DNA from: a virus
Length of the DNA stretch: 37,532 nucleotides
Reading direction: 5' to 3' (one strand)
IMG/VR virus record: IMGVR_UViG_3300030329_004521
Location: 1-37,532 of that record
The notes below the pieces were generated by a model, which saw only the letters and a program-made list of their open reading frames with translations, searched no databases and had not been told where the DNA came from. A program made the translations under genes and the position numbers. How positions within the stretch are numbered: position 1 is the first letter of the stretch; every line of letters begins with the position of its first letter. Below are positions 37,532 to 37,532 of the stretch, one piece after another.

Positions 37532-37532
37532 A

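Overview
The window is best read as one complete temperate phage genome of about 37.4 kb. The first 98 bases recur as bases 37434-37531, so the contig is probably circular or circularly permuted, with the ends joined between the small and large terminase genes. Hallmarks are a terminase pair, a portal, a scaffold, an N4-gp56-like coat protein, and short-tail (podovirus-type) adaptor and tail-tube proteins. There is a set of large ejection proteins, no tape measure and no sheath. A tyrosine integrase sits beside a copy of the 3' half of a tRNA-Arg(ACG) gene, which marks the attP. A small lipoprotein in the lysis region suggests a Gram-negative-type host. Several proteins (the 132-aa protein at 10098, the fibre, the glycine-rich protein) resemble families common in aquatic phages. 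I cannot name the host.

Layout, on the plus strand unless stated: (a) 1-482, non-coding, with an origin-like array of ACTGACAA/TTGTCAGT octamers flanked by DnaA-box 9-mers. (b) 483-6765, packaging and head genes, interrupted at 1986 by a small HTH gene set among palindromes. (c) 6856-10496, fibre and adhesin genes. (d) 10493-12295, a membrane/lysis cluster with a secreted trypsin-like protease but no recognisable peptidoglycan hydrolase. (e) 12296-22705, tail collar, adaptor, tail tube and ejection proteins, ending in a 1382-aa protein. (f) 22760-23933, a metallophosphoesterase and two small genes. (g) 23934-25445, attP with repeat arrays and the integrase (minus strand). (h) 25563-26489, a compact regulatory region with two divergent ribbon-helix-helix genes and an HTH/transmembrane gene. 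(i) 26494-34077, early genes: a PD-(D/E)XK nuclease, an SSB-like protein, a RecB-like nuclease fused to a DnaA domain IV, a PAPS-reductase-like enzyme, a C5 cytosine methyltransferase with a second long frame inside it, and a primase-helicase. (j) 34131-36648, a minus-strand operon of six mostly unknown genes, most preceded by the same ribosome-binding box. (k) 36790-37374, the small terminase subunit.

The early genes look like a replication/recombination/modification set: primase-helicase, SSB, two PD-(D/E)XK nucleases, methyltransferase and PAPS-reductase-like protein. The most unusual combination is the nuclease with a C-terminal DnaA DNA-binding domain, together with two perfect DnaA boxes flanking a dense repeat array in the only large non-coding region near the genome ends. 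This suggests, as inference, a phage factor that recognises its own origin or the host origin. The second highlight is the methyltransferase gene. Its second frame is open for 350 codons, has its own ATG at better spacing from the same Shine-Dalgarno, and carries WPTP repeats and an LNPxWVExLMGxPxGWT motif that I recognise from phage proteins.

All calls come from reading the sequence; no database search was run.
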